From positions 1 to 45,429 of the forward strand of contig CBDFKU010000009.1 in assembly GCA_965248975.1 (NCBI GenBank): a stretch of DNA of 45,429 nt, written 5' to 3'. The notes under the pieces were generated by a model, which was not told the origin of the DNA, ran no database searches, and was given only the letters and a program-made list of their open reading frames with translations. How positions within the stretch are numbered: position 1 is the stretch's first letter; each line of letters begins with the position of its first letter. Shown one piece after another: positions 34,083 to 42,451 of this stretch. This DNA is from CBDFKU01 sp965248975. GTDB taxonomy: Bacteria > Chloroflexota > Dehalococcoidia > Lucifugimonadales > JAGWBF01. The translations under genes were made by a program, and so were the position numbers.

Positions 34083-34181
34083 TCAGTCCTGTCGTGAGGC
34101 GTAGATGGCGAATATGCCGCCGAGGGCCGCGGCGGCGATCCCGACGGTGGCCACCACCAGGGAGAATATGATTATCTCCAT
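34083..34181 (-). CDS. 32-residue single-helix membrane peptide in the atp operon
   Basis: ATG 34181 follows aaaggggaatgcg, a good ribosome binding site. The peptide is one hydrophobic helix (MEIIIFSLVVATVGIAAAA through IFAIYASRQ) with a charged end. It is located between atpB and atpE, 44 bp from atpB and 37 bp from atpE, in a stretch that would otherwise be empty. It may be a small accessory subunit or assembly factor; I know no named family that it matches. Confidence 0.6.
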   Translation of the reverse strand: MEIIIFSLVVATVGIAAAALGGIFAIYASRQD

Positions 34182-34225
34182 CGCATTCCCCTTTCCGTGC
34201 TATTAAGGCGCATCGAAGAACTCAG

Positions 34226-35296
34226 CTAGTGCTCTTCCCCTTCATGGGGGGTTATGGCTATAGCCGCGAAGACCAATGTCAGCCCGGCGAAGATGAGGGC
34301 CTGCACGAAGCCCACCAGTAGCTCCAGCCCGTAGACGCCGATCGTTGCCACGAAGGGCACCAGGAAGGCCGACATCAGCACCAGTATCTCTCCGGCGGTC
34401 ATGTTGCCGAAGAGCCTGAAGGTAAAGCTGATTATCCTGACGAACTCGCTGAAGGCCTCCAGCGGGCCCACGAAGAAGAAGTCCATCATTCCCTGGAAGG
34501 CGTCCAGGAAGCGCCGCCGGAACAGGCCGCCTATACCCCGGCGCAGGCTGCCGAACCGCACGAACTTCCCGATATACCCGAAGCCAAGCAGGCGTAGCCC
34601 CAGGGACTCCACGAACACGAAGGAGACCAGCGCCAGAGCTAACGGCATGTTCAGGTCCGTTCCGGCCGGGCGAAGGAGGTGGACCTCGATGTTGCCTCCC
34701 TCCTTGAATCCCAAGGCCTGGTAGAACGGAATCAGGCCTATCCAGGCGTTGACCAGCACGAAGATGAAGATGGTTGCTATGACGGGAAACAGCAGTCGGC
34801 TGCGTTCCTTGCCGACGACACCCTCGACGAAGGCCATGAGCGCCTCGACGACGATCTCGCAGAAGTTCTGCAGTCGACCGGGGACCAGCTTGGCCCTTCG
34901 CGCGCCTATGCCGAAGATGAGGAGGATGATCAGGGTGGCGATCCAGGCCGAGAGGAGGGTGTTGGTGATGACGAAATTGAAGGCGCCCCCGAAGGCCCCA
35001 TCGTCTACGAGCTGATGCTCGTGCTCGTTGAGGGCCGCTGCGCCCTCTTCCTTCTCTTTCTCCTCGGCGTGCAGGAACTCGATGTAGCGTTCCCGCTTGC
35101 TGGCCGGGAAGATGGTCTGTCCGGGCAGGTGGACGTCGGGTTTGGGTATTATGCCCTCCGCCGACTGACCGGCGGCTTTGTCTTCGTCGGATAGCGTGAA
35201 TCCGTCGCCTATGGCGCCGGTTACCAGGCCGGCCAAGAACAGGGCCAAGACGGCGAAGAGGCCCAGCAGGATGAATCTCTTTTTACTGGAAGCCAC
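34226..35296 (-). CDS. atpB: F1Fo ATP synthase a subunit
   Basis: This is the stator channel subunit of Fo. The essential Arg is in SFTFRLFGNMTAGEI, and the last helix has FVQALIFAGLTLVFAAIAI. At 356 residues it is longer than usual: a signal-like helix at the N-terminus is followed by about 85 charged residues (KRERYIEFLHAEEKEKEEG region) before the common core starts near residue 105. Extended periplasmic N-termini occur in some Chloroflexota. The start is GTG 35296, 6 bp after the upstream gene. Confidence 0.95.
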   Translation of the reverse strand: MASSKKRFILLGLFAVLALFLAGLVTGAIGDGFTLSDEDKAAGQSAEGIIPKPDVHLPGQTIFPASKRERYIEFLHAEEKEKEEGAAALNEHEHQLVDDGAFGGAFNFVITNTLLSAWIATLIILLIFGIGARRAKLVPGRLQNFCEIVVEALMAFVEGVVGKERSRLLFPVIATIFIFVLVNAWIGLIPFYQALGFKEGGNIEVHLLRPAGTDLNMPLALALVSFVFVESLGLRLLGFGYIGKFVRFGSLRRGIGGLFRRRFLDAFQGMMDFFFVGPLEAFSEFVRIISFTFRLFGNMTAGEILVLMSAFLVPFVATIGVYGLELLVGFVQALIFAGLTLVFAAIAITPHEGEEH

Positions 35297-35302
35297 CGGG
35301 TC

Positions 35303-35530
35303 TTACTCCCGTCCCTCGTCCTCGTTGTCGGCTTCGGATTCTTTGAGCAGCGGCATCACCAGCTTGTATATGCCGTAGAAGGCCGCAACCGTCCCAAATA
35401 GAACACCCAGTAGCGTAAATAGCGGCCTGGTACCGGCCACATGGTCCAGCCCCAGGCCCCCTAACGTGCCTACGACGACGCAGGCTGCTACGTACCACCC
35501 GAGGCCGATGAAGCGCAGGGCTGGGCCCAC
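35303..35530 (-). CDS. AtpI/AtpZ-type ATP synthase accessory protein
   Basis: The 75-residue product has two membrane helices (FIGLGWYVAACVVVGTLGG and FTLLGVLFGTVAAFYGIYKL) with GLDHVAGTRP between, the pattern of AtpZ/AtpI-like proteins that help assemble the c-ring or move Mg2+. It starts at GTG 35530 with ggaggaagctct upstream, and is the first gene of the atp operon. Confidence 0.8.
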   Translation of the reverse strand: MGPALRFIGLGWYVAACVVVGTLGGLGLDHVAGTRPLFTLLGVLFGTVAAFYGIYKLVMPLLKESEADNEDEGRE

Positions 35531-35558
35531 AGAGCTTCCTCCGCCCGAGACCTAGTGA

Positions 35559-35588
35559 ATCCTATCACTAACCGCGTCAGGAAGTCAA
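35559..35588 (-). promoter_or_regulatory. Sigma-70-type promoter of the atp operon
   Basis: On the minus strand TTGACT (35583-35588), 18 bp, then TAGGAT (35559-35564), about 28 bp upstream of the GTG of the first atp gene. The -35 box is the same as that of rex. Confidence 0.7.
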
Positions 35589-35609
35589 CTTTTCGTATCG
35601 CACTCGTAA

Positions 35610-35640
35610 AGCGCCCCGGCCAGGGTTTGGCCGGGGCGCT
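35610..35640 (-). terminator. Hairpin terminator after the bifunctional nuclease gene
   Basis: AGCGCCCCGGCC and GGCCGGGGCGCT form a perfect 12-bp stem around a 7-nt loop. On the minus strand it is followed by TTTA, a short U-run. It lies 28 bp after the gene's stop and just before the atp promoter. Confidence 0.7.
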
Positions 35641-35668
35641 CAAGGTCATAATCACCGGTGCCGGAGAG

Positions 35669-36226
35669 CTATTGCTGTTGTTGTTGCTGCTGCTTGCCGA
35701 AGTCTTCCAGGTCCAGGCTGTTGATGAAGTCGGTGAAGGCGGACATCCTGCGCAGGTCCTCTTCCCGCACCTCGGCGGGCTTTTCCGCGGACCCGTCCTC
35801 GGGCAGGAGGGGCTTACCCGTCTCCTTGTCCAGCAGTATGCCGGCCTTGTCCAGTACCTTGTCCTCGGCGAAGATGGGCACCTTGGCCCGGACTGCCAGA
35901 GCGATAGCGTCGCTGGGACGGGAGTCGATCTCGACGTTCTTCCCGTCAACGCTTACGAAAATCTTTGCGTAAAAGGTGTCGCTCTCCAGGTCGTTGACCA
36001 GGATATGGTTTATGGACGCTCCCAGTGAGTCGATCACCGCGCGGAGCAGGTCGTGGGTCAGGGGGCGGGGCACCGAGATGTCCTGAAGCTTTACGGCGAT
36101 CGCGTCGGCCTCAGCGGGGCCGATCCAGATGGGCAGATAGCGGTCCGAGTCCTTCTCTTTGAGGATGACTACCCGCTGGTAGTTCATCAGGCTGACTCGA
36201 ATGCTATCTATCACCATTTCCGGCAT
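35669..36226 (-). CDS. Bifunctional nuclease family protein (DUF151/BFN)
   Basis: It matches the bifunctional nuclease domain: VVILKEKDSDRYLPIWIGPA, then EADAIAVKL, HDLLRAVIDSLGA and DSRPSDAIALAVR. Family members have been linked to nuclease activity and stress, but a precise role is not firm. I choose ATG 36226 with gggaggccaaccg upstream; an in-frame ATG 36241 is possible. The C-terminus ends in a run of eight Gln-rich residues encoded by mixed CAG/CAA codons. Confidence 0.85.
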   Translation of the reverse strand: MPEMVIDSIRVSLMNYQRVVILKEKDSDRYLPIWIGPAEADAIAVKLQDISVPRPLTHDLLRAVIDSLGASINHILVNDLESDTFYAKIFVSVDGKNVEIDSRPSDAIALAVRAKVPIFAEDKVLDKAGILLDKETGKPLLPEDGSAEKPAEVREEDLRRMSAFTDFINSLDLEDFGKQQQQQQQ

Positions 36227-36344
36227 CGGTTGGCCTCCCATCCCAGGTCTGCAACCTATTGTAGACTCCCCTCAAGAACAGTGTCAACAACACTTAGCTT
36301 CCAGGGAACCCCACCGCGAACTGCCGCCAGCCTGGGTGGTGGCT

Positions 36345-38756
36345 TCAGGATGCCGTATCTTTGGCGGTGTAGACGAAGAAGCTGGGATCGCCCCACCAGT
36401 TGCCGGACAGGTCGCGGAAGAGGAAGTAGTCCAAGGCCGCCTTCCAGGTCTGTCTCTTGGTGATGATGTCCTTCACATAGTGGAAATCCCTGGTCATCTC
36501 CTGCCCTAGGCTTTCACTGGTACGCACCGCTCCGGGACGTTTGTAATGCTCGGGGAACCAGATGAGGTTCCTGAAGGCACTGGACTTGTTGAAGTCGGCG
36601 AGATCCCCGGAGTACTGGTTGGCGCAGTAGCCCTCGATCAGCAAGGCTTTTTTCGAAGGAGAGTTGTCGGGGGAATTGCATCTATACTTGGGAGTACAGC
36701 TTCCCCCAGGACACAGGTCCACTTTGTAACGCTGGAAGGCCAGGGCTCCGTCCTTCTGCTCCTGGCGCACGTACCAGTTCATGGGATACCACATGTCGTA
36801 GTCCACGTCCACCTGCCGGCCTCCGTTGGAGTCCCCGGTGAAGCCGTCCTCCACGATCTCCGCCATCTTCACAACATCGGCGCTACCCTGGGAGAACACC
36901 AGCATCTCCACCGTGGAGTCGTCGTATGTGTAGCTGGCCCGGAAAGCCACGAAGGAGCTGAATCCCAGCAGGAGGATCCCTATACCCAATCCAGCCAGCG
37001 TGAACCCCATCCTGGGGCGGGCCATGTAGATGAAGTAGCCCAGCGCCACAGCCGCCACGATGACATAGACCAACAGGCCCCACGCTCCTGAGTCCAGGCT
37101 GCCCTCCTTGAGGTACTCGTGGAGCAGGAACACTCCGGCCGCCAGGGTGACGGGCGAGAGCACCAGCAGCACCGAGGGCGCGTGGTTCAGCAGCCGTCGC
37201 CAGCGGACCCGGTCTATCAGGTCGCCGAAGAGCTTGCCCGCCAGCAGGATGAAGGGCAGGGCGACGTTCACCAGCAGCCAGGGCATCTTCTCCCCGGCGA
37301 TGGTGTACGCCACCACCGTGAGGACGGCCCAGATGCCCAACATGATACCGAAGACGTCCAGCTTGCGCAGGTAGTACACAATGGCGACGGCTCCGAAGAG
37401 CAGCGGCAGAAACTCGTAGGCCGAGCCGATGGTGAAGTGGTAGTACATAGGCTGCTCGCCCCGCTGAACGTCCTGCTGAGCCAGCCAGTAGCCCAGGCCC
37501 TGCCACGAGCCGGTGTAGACCCCTCCCAGTCTGGAGCACAAAACGTCGAAGGCGCCGCCCAACGTGCCGGGGCAGTATCCGTGATTTTGGACAAAGGCGC
37601 CGAAGATACTGGTCTGCAGCGCTATCCATATGAAGTAGAAGATGCCCGCGCAGGCGAGCCACACTTTCCAGCGCCACATGATCCCAATCATTACCGATAC
37701 GAATAATGCGCCGAACAGTATGCCGATGGAGGCAAGGAAATCCCGGGCGACGAAACCGCTGGGGAGGGCGACCAGGGCGAACACCAGCGCGGCGACCGCC
37801 GCCACCGGAATGATCAGCTTGGCCGATCTGCGGGCTCGGGACCAGAGCAGGACGGTCGCCACCGGGACGGCTACCAGGGCGGCGATGATGAAATAGCTGA
37901 GAGCGCCTGGGATGTCGATGACCGGAAACGACACGAAGGGCGCGGCCCAGACCGCCATGCCGACCTCGCCCAGGCCGGGATCCTCGTTCACCAGGTTCAG
38001 CCCCACGGCCCCCTGAAATACGCTCGTCAGCGCGGACCATTGGGGCAACGTGAGGGTGACTAGCAATAAAAGAAAGGCAGGGGCGCCGGTCAGGTCCGAG
38101 AACTTTATCTTCCGGAAAAGGAGGGCGATGATCTCCGGCAGGGATATCAGCAGCAGGGCCGCCCCGAATATACCGGTAATGATGAAGCTCGTCTCCTTGG
38201 TGGCGAATATGAGCGCCAGGACCGCCGCCGACAGATACAGATAGCGGTTCTTGCCGTCGTTGATGTAGCGCCACATCAGGGCCAGGAGGGCGATCGCCAG
38301 GAAGGCCATTATTATCTCGTTGCGCCCGAACCGGCTGAAGTAGAGGAGGGATGGGGACAGGACCAGCAGGACGGCGGTGACGATGGCGCCGGTCCGGCCC
38401 AGGTAGGTCCTCAGGAAGAAGGGCATGGCCACCAGCGCCGAGCCGAAGAAGACGTAGGCAAGGCGCGCCGTGAAGTCGCTGTCGCCGAAGATCTTGAAGA
38501 TGAAGGCGACCATGTGAACCTGGAATGGGCCGTGCATCCAGGGGCTGTGAGAATAGCCTTCGCCCACCGCCAGGCGCCAGGCGTAGTGGACGTGAAGACT
38601 CTCGTCGTAGTGCATGGCCCGGCCGTCCAGCTCCCAGAGCCGCAGGCCCAGGGCCACCAGGGCCAGCCCGGCGAACACCCCCACTTCCCAGCCCAACCGT
38701 ATGGTGGGAAGTGGGGGCATGCGGAAAGCCAGCGGCAACCTAGCCAATGGTCCCAT
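36345..38756 (-). CDS. Agl23-like (TIGR03663-type) multi-pass membrane glycosyltransferase-like protein
   Basis: The 803 residues start with RLWELDGRAMHYDESLHVHY, the Asp/Glu-bearing first-loop motif of GT39/ArnT-like membrane glycosyltransferases. More than ten hydrophobic segments follow and a soluble C-terminal domain (about 620-803) contains cysteines. The family (TIGR03663) is linked to lipid-linked glycan transfer or flipping in archaea and Chloroflexota. Its 5' end overlaps the DUF2298 gene by 17 bp, so the two make one operon. The substrate is unknown. Confidence 0.85.
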   Translation of the reverse strand: MGPLARLPLAFRMPPLPTIRLGWEVGVFAGLALVALGLRLWELDGRAMHYDESLHVHYAWRLAVGEGYSHSPWMHGPFQVHMVAFIFKIFGDSDFTARLAYVFFGSALVAMPFFLRTYLGRTGAIVTAVLLVLSPSLLYFSRFGRNEIIMAFLAIALLALMWRYINDGKNRYLYLSAAVLALIFATKETSFIITGIFGAALLLISLPEIIALLFRKIKFSDLTGAPAFLLLLVTLTLPQWSALTSVFQGAVGLNLVNEDPGLGEVGMAVWAAPFVSFPVIDIPGALSYFIIAALVAVPVATVLLWSRARRSAKLIIPVAAVAALVFALVALPSGFVARDFLASIGILFGALFVSVMIGIMWRWKVWLACAGIFYFIWIALQTSIFGAFVQNHGYCPGTLGGAFDVLCSRLGGVYTGSWQGLGYWLAQQDVQRGEQPMYYHFTIGSAYEFLPLLFGAVAIVYYLRKLDVFGIMLGIWAVLTVVAYTIAGEKMPWLLVNVALPFILLAGKLFGDLIDRVRWRRLLNHAPSVLLVLSPVTLAAGVFLLHEYLKEGSLDSGAWGLLVYVIVAAVALGYFIYMARPRMGFTLAGLGIGILLLGFSSFVAFRASYTYDDSTVEMLVFSQGSADVVKMAEIVEDGFTGDSNGGRQVDVDYDMWYPMNWYVRQEQKDGALAFQRYKVDLCPGGSCTPKYRCNSPDNSPSKKALLIEGYCANQYSGDLADFNKSSAFRNLIWFPEHYKRPGAVRTSESLGQEMTRDFHYVKDIITKRQTWKAALDYFLFRDLSGNWWGDPSFFVYTAKDTAS

Positions 38757-41409
38757 CGTTCCTCTCAGCTACCTCCAGGTCGTTCCCTTGCAGCCGTTCG
38801 TATATTACTACGCCGCTCCTCTGGAAGACGGGTTGCAAGAAGGAGGAGAACCTGCCCAGATGGCTGCTGCCGTACTTAGTCCGCTCCCTGGACCCAAAAT
38901 AGACGTAGCGGATGTCGTAAGTGTCCAGCAACCCACGCACCTGGTTCGCGTCGGGGCTCAAATAGATCTGGGCAACCTGCTCCTCCCGGCCCCGGAAGGG
39001 GGCGGTGGAGCCCCGCCACTGGTGCTCGTGGAACTTCCAGCCCAGCACCGTGGGCAGCCCGGTGCTGGCGGAGATGCGTCCGTACTCGGAGTAATCGTCG
39101 CCGACGGCCTCGACGATCCGGCCTCGGGGGGCCTCGTCCCTGAGCCAGCGGATCGCCTCGTACTCTCCGGGGGTGCCCGTTCGGACGAATGCCAGCCCGT
39201 CCAGGGTGTTGTTCCCACCGTCCTCCGTCCTGTCCAGCGCCGCTCCTATGGGGTAGTACAGGGAGCCCAACACCAGCAGGACCACCAGCCCCAGCCACCC
39301 GTAGCGCACGGTTGCCCTGAGCTTCCCGCCAGGCGCCCGAACCGACCTTCCCAGCAGCCGGAAGGGGGTCTTCAGAGAGGGCAGGGACCGAGAGTGGAGG
39401 TAGTATAGGCCATAGGCGGAAGCGATGGCAAGGAACATCCAGGACTGGAAATAGGCCTTGAAGACGGTGTTCATACGGCCGCCGAAGAGGTCCACCAGAT
39501 AGAAGAGCTCCACCCCGACGATCAGATAGAAGGCCAGCGCCAAGGGAAGGAGGGAGAAGGCGGTAGCCCTCTCAGCTACGAAAGTTTCGGTTGAACCCTG
39601 GTTGCCTTCCGAGGAGCCAGCCTGAGGGGCTTCTTGCTGCCGCCCTGAGAGTACCGGTTCGTCCTTTGACGTGCTCAGGACGGGCGAATGCTCGTCCGCT
39701 CGTGGTGAGCCTGTCGAACCACTTGAGGGGCCGAAGGCATTTTCATTCGTCTGGGGAGGCCCACTGGGGAATCGGAACTCGGTACCACCGTCGGCGGCGC
39801 TAGCCTGCCTCCCTCCGAATCTGACCCTGAGAATCAGGCTGTATGAGGCCAGCGCCACGATCAGCAGGCCGGGCAGGACCTTCCCGAACCTGGCGGCCAC
39901 CGTCCCGAGGCTATCGACGAAGCCGCCGTCGAAGGGGTCAATAATCAGCCTCCAGCCCGCCCACATCAGGAAGGGCAGCAGGATGATCACCAGCACCGCG
40001 GAGATCGCTCCCGGGTGAAGGCCTCTCAGCCCCGGCACCGTCCATAGCTGTCGCAGGAGATAGGCGCCGCTGACCACCAGGAAGAGCCCCCAGATCAGGA
40101 AAAAGTACACAGGCCGGGTACCGAGCTCTCCCACCGCTCCTATCCCCGAGGCCTGGCTGCTGAAAGTCATGTAGAAGGGAAGGAACAGGACAACGGCGCC
40201 GGCCAGGACCGGTACCAGCAAGGTAATGGAAGGAACCAACGCTCCCCGCAGGTCGCCTCCCCAGTCTCCGTACCCCTTCATCAGCACCAGCACCACCAGT
40301 ATCACCGCGAAGATGGGAAAGTCCCAGATGTTTATGAACGCCAGGGAGCCTAGGGTCAACGTTATGGCGAAGGTCTCCCAGAGGTTGGCCCTCATCCAGG
40401 AGAGGCCCAGCCGCTCCCTGGAAACGAACAGGTTCAGGCCCAGCGCCAGGGTCAGCAGCAGGAACGGCATGGAGGAAACGTGGGGATGGAGGTCTCCCAG
40501 GAGGAAGCTGAAGAAGGGAAACTCGGTGATGGTGTAGTCCAGGCTGGCCCCGTCAACCACGGTGTCGATGACCCGGGTGGCCCGCCACCACCACCAATGC
40601 TGGTCGGGGAAGAATCCGGAGTCGGCCACGTTGGGGGCGTCCAAACCCTTGATGGATAACCATTGCCAGAAACCGTCGGAGCCCCATCCCCTCGCGTTGA
40701 CCAGCTCCATCACCCCTTCCAGATTGCTCACCAGCACGATGAACAACGGCGCCATCAACGCGAAGGGGATGGCGGTTCGGAGGGCCCCTCCTGACAACCT
40801 CACCAGGTTGTACACCAGGCTGAAAGCAGCGGCCCCTACCAGGGCTGGGATGAGGGCAACGGCGAGGTTGTAGGAGACGCTGGACGGTATGGCGGTCAGC
40901 TTGGTGAGGAAAGCCATCATGAAGTGACCGAAGTAGTAGTAGCTGATGGAGTGACCGGCCAACCAGGGGTCTTCGGGAGGGAAGTGAGTGCTCTGTAGTA
41001 TGGAGTTCAAGAAGGCGAAGTCCATGGGCTTCTCGGTGTGGTTTATGGCCGGTGAGCCGGATACCACCACGATCCAGAGGAGGAAGAGGCCCAGGAAGAC
41101 CAGCTCCGCCGCCAGCAGCGGGGGCCAATGCTCCCGTATGAAGGCCACGATCTCCGGCAGCTTGCGGCGTAGCACCAGGATGGAGACGATGGCCAGGGCT
41201 AGCAGAATGCCTATGATGGTGAACTGGGAGTTCGGGACCATGTGGGTGAGACCCAGGATCCACAGGACATATGAGCCAACCAGCAACGCCAATGGCTTGG
41301 AGAACACCAGTCCCCGGTCGGGCAACCGGCGAAACAGGACATAAGTAAGGGGGAGGGCGATCAGTCCCAGGAGTTCGACGACGAGGAGCCAGGTAAGGGC
41401 GTGGTGCAC
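38740..41409 (-). CDS. DUF2298 (Chlor_Arch_YYY-type) multi-pass membrane protein
   Basis: The 889 residues have many hydrophobic segments and the family's triple-Tyr motif GHSISYYYFGHFMMAFL plus the conserved KPMDFAFLNSI region. The family occurs mostly in Chloroflexota and archaea, usually beside the TIGR03663 gene, as here. It is likely involved in building or moving surface glycans (inference). Residues about 540-605 are a polar, low-complexity insertion coded partly by a 73-bp interspersed repeat. The start is GTG 41409. Confidence 0.85.
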   Translation of the reverse strand: MHHALTWLLVVELLGLIALPLTYVLFRRLPDRGLVFSKPLALLVGSYVLWILGLTHMVPNSQFTIIGILLALAIVSILVLRRKLPEIVAFIREHWPPLLAAELVFLGLFLLWIVVVSGSPAINHTEKPMDFAFLNSILQSTHFPPEDPWLAGHSISYYYFGHFMMAFLTKLTAIPSSVSYNLAVALIPALVGAAAFSLVYNLVRLSGGALRTAIPFALMAPLFIVLVSNLEGVMELVNARGWGSDGFWQWLSIKGLDAPNVADSGFFPDQHWWWWRATRVIDTVVDGASLDYTITEFPFFSFLLGDLHPHVSSMPFLLLTLALGLNLFVSRERLGLSWMRANLWETFAITLTLGSLAFINIWDFPIFAVILVVLVLMKGYGDWGGDLRGALVPSITLLVPVLAGAVVLFLPFYMTFSSQASGIGAVGELGTRPVYFFLIWGLFLVVSGAYLLRQLWTVPGLRGLHPGAISAVLVIILLPFLMWAGWRLIIDPFDGGFVDSLGTVAARFGKVLPGLLIVALASYSLILRVRFGGRQASAADGGTEFRFPSGPPQTNENAFGPSSGSTGSPRADEHSPVLSTSKDEPVLSGRQQEAPQAGSSEGNQGSTETFVAERATAFSLLPLALAFYLIVGVELFYLVDLFGGRMNTVFKAYFQSWMFLAIASAYGLYYLHSRSLPSLKTPFRLLGRSVRAPGGKLRATVRYGWLGLVVLLVLGSLYYPIGAALDRTEDGGNNTLDGLAFVRTGTPGEYEAIRWLRDEAPRGRIVEAVGDDYSEYGRISASTGLPTVLGWKFHEHQWRGSTAPFRGREEQVAQIYLSPDANQVRGLLDTYDIRYVYFGSRERTKYGSSHLGRFSSFLQPVFQRSGVVIYERLQGNDLEVAERNDGTIG
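39655..39727. repeat. Interspersed palindromic-type repeat inside the DUF2298 gene
   Basis: The plus strand carries ttcgtcctttgacgtgctca and ggacgggcg, then ctcgtggtgagcctgtcgaa and ccactt. This is the well-known type of short dispersed repeat built from 'TTCGACAGGCTCA...' and 'GTCCTTTGACG..CTCAGGACG' halves that occurs in many bacterial genomes. Here it is in frame and encodes GSTGSPRADEHSPVLSTSKD. Confidence 0.7.
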
Positions 41410-41467
41410 TGTCTACTCTACTGCTACGTATAGGGAAGGGCGTTGGAACGGGGGTAGCCCAGCCGCA

Positions 41468-42436
41468 CTAGTGCTGGTGGGGCGCCAGCGCAGGTTCAAG
41501 CAGGGCATCCACGAACTCCTCGGGATCGAAGGGGGCCATGTCGCCCACATGCTCTCCCGTTCCGATAAAGAGTACGGGGAGGCCCAACTCGTTCTTGATG
41601 GCGAGTACGATCCCTCCCTTGGAGGTGCCGTCCAGCTTTGCCAGGAAGACGCCGGTACAATCCACCGCCTCGGTGAAATGCTTGGCCTGGGCCAGCCCGT
41701 TATGGCCGGTTGTGGCGTCCAGCACCAGGAGCACCTGGTGGGGCGCCGTTGGGTCCAGACGGTTCACCACCCGCCTTATCTTCTTGAGCTCCTCCATCAG
41801 GTTGGTCTTGGTGTGGAGGCGGCCGGCGGTGTCGATTATCAGCACGTCGGCGCCCCTGGCCTTGCTGGCCTGGAAGGCGTCGTAGGCCACCGCCCCCGGA
41901 TCGGCCCCCGATTGGTGGCTCACTACATCTACGCCTGTGAGCCGTCCCAGGATTTCCAGTTGCTCGCCGGCCGCCGCTCGAAAGGTGTCGGCCGCGCCAA
42001 GCACTACCTTCTTGTCCGCTTCCTTTAGATGGTGAGCGAGCTTGGCTATGCTGGTGGTCTTGCCGGACCCGTTTACCCCCACCACCAGGATTACAAAGGG
42101 CCCATCCCCGGGTGGGGCGTCTAGCCATGGGTCGCCGTCGGTGGCCTGCAGCCCGGAGGCCAGATCCCGTTTGAGGGCATCGAATATCTGCTGGGGTTGG
42201 GCCAGGCCTTCGTCCCGTGCCTTGACCCTCAGCCCCTCGACGAGTTTGAGGGAAGTGTCGACCCCCATGTCGGCGGAGATGAGTATCTCCTCAAGCTGCT
42301 CCCAGACCTCCTCGTCGACCCGGGGTCCCGACAAGAGCTCCCGTACGCGGCCGAACCAGCTTTCCCGGCTCTTGCGGACGCCCTCCTGGGTCTTCTCTTT
42401 GAGCCTCTGGCGGTTTCTTTTCAGTAGTCCCAGCAT
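41468..42436 (-). CDS. ftsY: Signal recognition particle receptor FtsY
   Basis: FtsY is the membrane-associated GTPase that receives ribosome-SRP complexes for co-translational insertion. It has 322 residues: an N domain (about 20-100), the P-loop GVNGSGKTT at 120-128, DTAGR at 202-206, and AKLDG at 265-269. The acidic A domain of E. coli FtsY is absent, as is common outside Proteobacteria, and a basic N-terminal helix (LLKRNRQRLKEKTQ) may bind membrane. It lies 15 bp downstream of rnc, a frequent pairing. Confidence 0.97.
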   Translation of the reverse strand: MLGLLKRNRQRLKEKTQEGVRKSRESWFGRVRELLSGPRVDEEVWEQLEEILISADMGVDTSLKLVEGLRVKARDEGLAQPQQIFDALKRDLASGLQATDGDPWLDAPPGDGPFVILVVGVNGSGKTTSIAKLAHHLKEADKKVVLGAADTFRAAAGEQLEILGRLTGVDVVSHQSGADPGAVAYDAFQASKARGADVLIIDTAGRLHTKTNLMEELKKIRRVVNRLDPTAPHQVLLVLDATTGHNGLAQAKHFTEAVDCTGVFLAKLDGTSKGGIVLAIKNELGLPVLFIGTGEHVGDMAPFDPEEFVDALLEPALAPHQH

Positions 42437-42451
42437 GCCAACTCCAAGCGG

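Noticed and set aside
36883..38274. Long overlapping open frame (463 codons) inside the TIGR03663-type gene
   Set aside because: It is a GC-driven shadow frame without family similarity; the main frame has clear membrane topology and motifs.
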